From Fuerstiella marisgermanici (GTDB lineage Bacteria; Planctomycetota; Planctomycetia; Planctomycetales; Planctomycetaceae), in the NCBI RefSeq assembly GCF_001983935.1, contig NZ_CP017641.1, forward strand, positions 5,923,001-5,987,000: a stretch of 64,000 nt of DNA. Direction: 5' to 3'. Positions 61,872 to 64,000 of the stretch are shown in pieces. The position numbers and the translations under genes were made by a program. The notes below the pieces were generated by a model that was given only the letters and a program-made list of their open reading frames with translations, had not been told where the DNA came from and searched no databases. Every line of letters starts with the position of its first letter. Within the stretch, counting starts at the first letter, position 1.

Positions 61872-63410
61872 CTATTGCTGCCAGTAACTTCTGTCCAAAG
61901 TTCGATAATTGATCGCTTCCGACAAGTGGTGTTCTCGAATTTCGTCATCATCGGCGAGATCGGCCAGAGTGCGGCCAATTCGCAGGATCTTGTCGTGAGC
62001 ACGCGCTGAAAGCCCCATATCTTCCATCGCCCCGTGCAACAGTTGTTCGGCGGGCTTATCCAGCTTGCAGAACTTGCGAATCTCCGGTGGCTTCATCTTC
62101 CCATTCACGGTGGTCCGCACGTTCTTAAAACGCTTACGCTGCCGGTCGCGAGCCGCCACCACAGCTTCCCGCATGCTCGCGCTGGACGTGCCGTCCGTTT
62201 CGCCAGCCAATTCGCGAAACGGCACTGGCGGCACTTCGATATGAATATCGATCCGATCGAGCAGCGGGCCACTGATACGACTTAAGTACCGCTCAATCTG
62301 CATCGGCGTGCAGCTGCACTGACGTTTCGGGTCGCCGCGAAAACCGCAAGGGCAGGGGTTCATCGCCGCCACCAGCATAATGTTGGCCGGAAAAGTCACG
62401 CTGCCCATTGCTCGTGAAATTGTGACGCACAGATCTTCCAGCGGCTGCCGCAACACTTCCAAAGTGCGGCGGTTGAATTCGGGCAGTTCGTCCAGAAAAA
62501 GCATGCCGTGGTGCGAAAGGCTGATTTCACCTGGTTGAGGAATGCTGCCACCGCCGACAAGACCCGCTTCGGAAATCGTGTGGTGAGGCGACCGGAACGG
62601 TCGTTTCAGCATCAGCGGCTGGCCTGGCTCCAGCCGACCGACTGCGCTGTAGATCTGAGTCGTTTCCAAGCTCTCTTCGCGTTCAAGTTCGGGCAGAATG
62701 GTGCCCAATCGCTGGGAAAGCAGCGTTTTTCCAGTCCCTGGTGAACCGATCATCAAAATATGATGGTTTCCAGCGGCCGCGACCGTGAGAGCCCGCTTGG
62801 CCATTTCCTGACCTTTAACGTCGACGTAATCGACCTCATAGACGCCGAAGGCCGTGCGAGCGTTGTCCCAGCTGAATACGACCGGTTCCAGCGGCAGATT
62901 GCCGGTGAGGAACCCGACCGCCTCTGCCAGAATGCCCACGGAAATCACGTCGATCCCCTCAACCACCGCGGCTTCCATCGCGTTGGCGGCTGGTACCACG
63001 ATGTGCGACTTACCCGCGTCGCGAGCCGCAATTGCCATTGAGAGTGCTCCGCGAATAGGCCGCAGGCTACCGTCCAGAGCTAGTTCCCCGACGTAGACGG
63101 CATCGATTTCGGGATTCGCTTCGACCTGGCCGTCGGAAACCAGCAACCCAAGCGCAATTGGGAGATCCAGCGACGCCGCGTCTTTGGGTAAGTCGGCCGG
63201 GCTAAGATTGATGACGACTCGATCCATCGGCCGTCCATATCCGCTGTTCACGAGCGCTCGTTCGATACGGTGAGTGCTCTCTTTAACAGCGGCTTCGGCA
63301 AGCCCAACCAGAATGGTTTTCGGAACGGCCCCCGGCGAAATGTCGACTTCGACCTCGACCGGCATGGCTTCAATACCGAGAAGCGTGTAGGTCGCGAGGC
63401 GTGACAACAT
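61872..63410 (-). CDS. comM: YifB/ComM-family Mg-chelatase-like AAA+ ATPase
   Basis: A 512-residue AAA+ protein. The N-terminal Lon-protease-like domain has LVGLAEAAVKESTHRIERAL and GYGRPMDRVVINLSPADLPK. Then come Walker A IGSPGTGKTLLS, Walker B LFLDELPEF and the zinc-finger-like NPCPCGFRGDPKRQCSC, with LDRIDIHIEVPPV. ComM is a helicase that promotes branch migration during natural transformation; other members have unclear roles. The length is normal. It is divergent from the secreted protein gene at the window's end. Confidence 0.93.
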   Translation of the reverse strand: MLSRLATYTLLGIEAMPVEVEVDISPGAVPKTILVGLAEAAVKESTHRIERALVNSGYGRPMDRVVINLSPADLPKDAASLDLPIALGLLVSDGQVEANPEIDAVYVGELALDGSLRPIRGALSMAIAARDAGKSHIVVPAANAMEAAVVEGIDVISVGILAEAVGFLTGNLPLEPVVFSWDNARTAFGVYEVDYVDVKGQEMAKRALTVAAAGNHHILMIGSPGTGKTLLSQRLGTILPELEREESLETTQIYSAVGRLEPGQPLMLKRPFRSPHHTISEAGLVGGGSIPQPGEISLSHHGMLFLDELPEFNRRTLEVLRQPLEDLCVTISRAMGSVTFPANIMLVAAMNPCPCGFRGDPKRQCSCTPMQIERYLSRISGPLLDRIDIHIEVPPVPFRELAGETDGTSSASMREAVVAARDRQRKRFKNVRTTVNGKMKPPEIRKFCKLDKPAEQLLHGAMEDMGLSARAHDKILRIGRTLADLADDDEIREHHLSEAINYRTLDRSYWQQ

Positions 63411-63867
63411 TACCGATTTCTCCAGACGATTCAGCAGGGTGTGAGGTTAGTCTGACGCTGAAGACGGTTTCGTTCAAATCCGGAAGCTCAACCATTGGTG
63501 GCTTTTAGAAAGACGATTCGGCACCGATTGCCGCGAAACCAGCTTTTTGTAGACCGAAACCGACCAACTGACCAGTCAAGCAAATGATCGCGTGAAGGCG
63601 GCATGTGGCTTCGAACTCCGTCTTCGGAATATGAGAATCCCTGCCGATCATCCGTCGGAAACGCTTCGGCACACGTCGACTTTAATACCAAACAGGCGTA
63701 AGATTAACAGGTCGAAACCACGTTTCGTTTCCTCCCAATCCGAGCTACGACTTCACATTCGGAAAAGGCTTTGTGCAGGCAGTTCATGCCTGCTGCGGCC
63801 AGTCTTTCCGGACGTGGGCAGTGGCTTCGGGCGCAACTTCCCTTCCACTACACCTGAAAGCGACGTG
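63411..63867. promoter_or_regulatory. 457-bp divergent intergenic region
   Basis: Between the start of comM and the start of the secreted protein gene. No supportable gene; a short minus-strand frame (63488-63691) has no family features. Promoters of both genes must be here. Confidence 0.45.
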
Positions 63868-64000
63868 ATGAAGAAAATTGCTCAACTGTGTCTGTGTTCT
63901 CTGGTTCTCACCTCATCCACCTTTGCTGCGGACTGGGGGACGATTAAGGGAAAAATCGTTCTAAAAGACGCCGTTCCGAAGCCCGTTTTGCTGCACGCAA
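63868..64000 (+). CDS. Secreted protein, start only
   Basis: The first 44 residues are visible and the gene runs off the window. MKKIAQLCLCSLVLTSSTFA is a signal peptide, and the mature start DWGTIKGKIVLKDAVPKP looks like the opening of a beta-sandwich domain that occurs in planctomycete cupredoxin-like or carboxypeptidase-regulatory-like secreted proteins. The full domain cannot be checked here. Confidence 0.65.
   Translation, partial: MKKIAQLCLCSLVLTSSTFAADWGTIKGKIVLKDAVPKPVLLHA

Noticed and set aside
63488-63691. 67-codon minus-strand frame upstream of comM
   Set aside because: No ribosome site, no conserved features, lies in a divergent promoter region.

Overview
The window looks like a planctomycete chromosome of moderate-to-high GC. 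Phylum-typical signs are a DUF1549/DUF1553 gene followed by a DUF1501 gene, EF-hand secreted proteins, a giant surface protein whose N-terminus carries the LEPR-XLL-like motif EQLESRTLLTA, a small DUF6800-like basic protein, a small protein starting MNPYDPP, and methanofuran-linked C1 genes. The genus is not certain; a Fuerstiella-like bacterium is a guess.

Layout. 1-2.4 kb: end of a polysaccharide deacetylase, a HpcH/HpaI aldolase, and an EF-hand protein. 2.4-7.2 kb (minus): an ABC sugar importer (binding lipoprotein, ATPase, permease) with a PfkB kinase. 7.5-14.4 kb (plus): a complete Wadjet defence system, jetABCD. 14.5-20.9 kb: L,D-transpeptidase, glycosyltransferase, two alpha/beta hydrolases, and a tRNA-dihydrouridine synthase. 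21-31.1 kb (minus): one gene for a ~3380-residue surface protein. 32-37 kb (plus): a DUF11-type membrane protein, a DUF1549/DUF1553 protein, a DUF1501 protein, and a frameshifted small membrane protein. 37.4-43.2 kb: ribD, a SEC-C/TPR protein, and an overlapping methyltransferase and DegT-like aminotransferase pair.

43.5-52.4 kb: an array of twelve tRNA genes (Ile, Lys, Gly, Asn, Ser, Gly, Gln, Ser, Asp, Leu, then Ser, Trp). It is split by a ~7.2 kb integrative element inserted at the 3' end of tRNA-Leu. The element is bounded by a 17-bp direct repeat and carries a tyrosine integrase, an excisionase-like HTH, CsrA, replication-like genes, an unrecognised 574-residue protein and an XRE regulator. 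The repeat lies inside the integrase reading frame, so the excised circle would encode a different, longer integrase C-terminus.

52.4-61.3 kb (minus): formylmethanofuran dehydrogenase-type genes fwdC, fwdA, fwdB and fwdD, with metB just upstream of fwdD. fwdB contains an in-frame TGA exactly where the molybdenum/tungsten-ligating Cys or Sec is expected, followed by a SECIS-like hairpin. With the cluster-binding cysteines and a separate FwdD subunit, this suggests a redox-active, selenocysteine-containing enzyme rather than only the hydrolase-type Fhc of methylotrophic proteobacteria. The window ends with a DUF6800-like gene, a ComM/YifB gene and the start of a secreted protein.

The most unusual observations are the candidate selenoprotein FwdB and the integrase whose C-terminus is switched by integration into a tRNA array.
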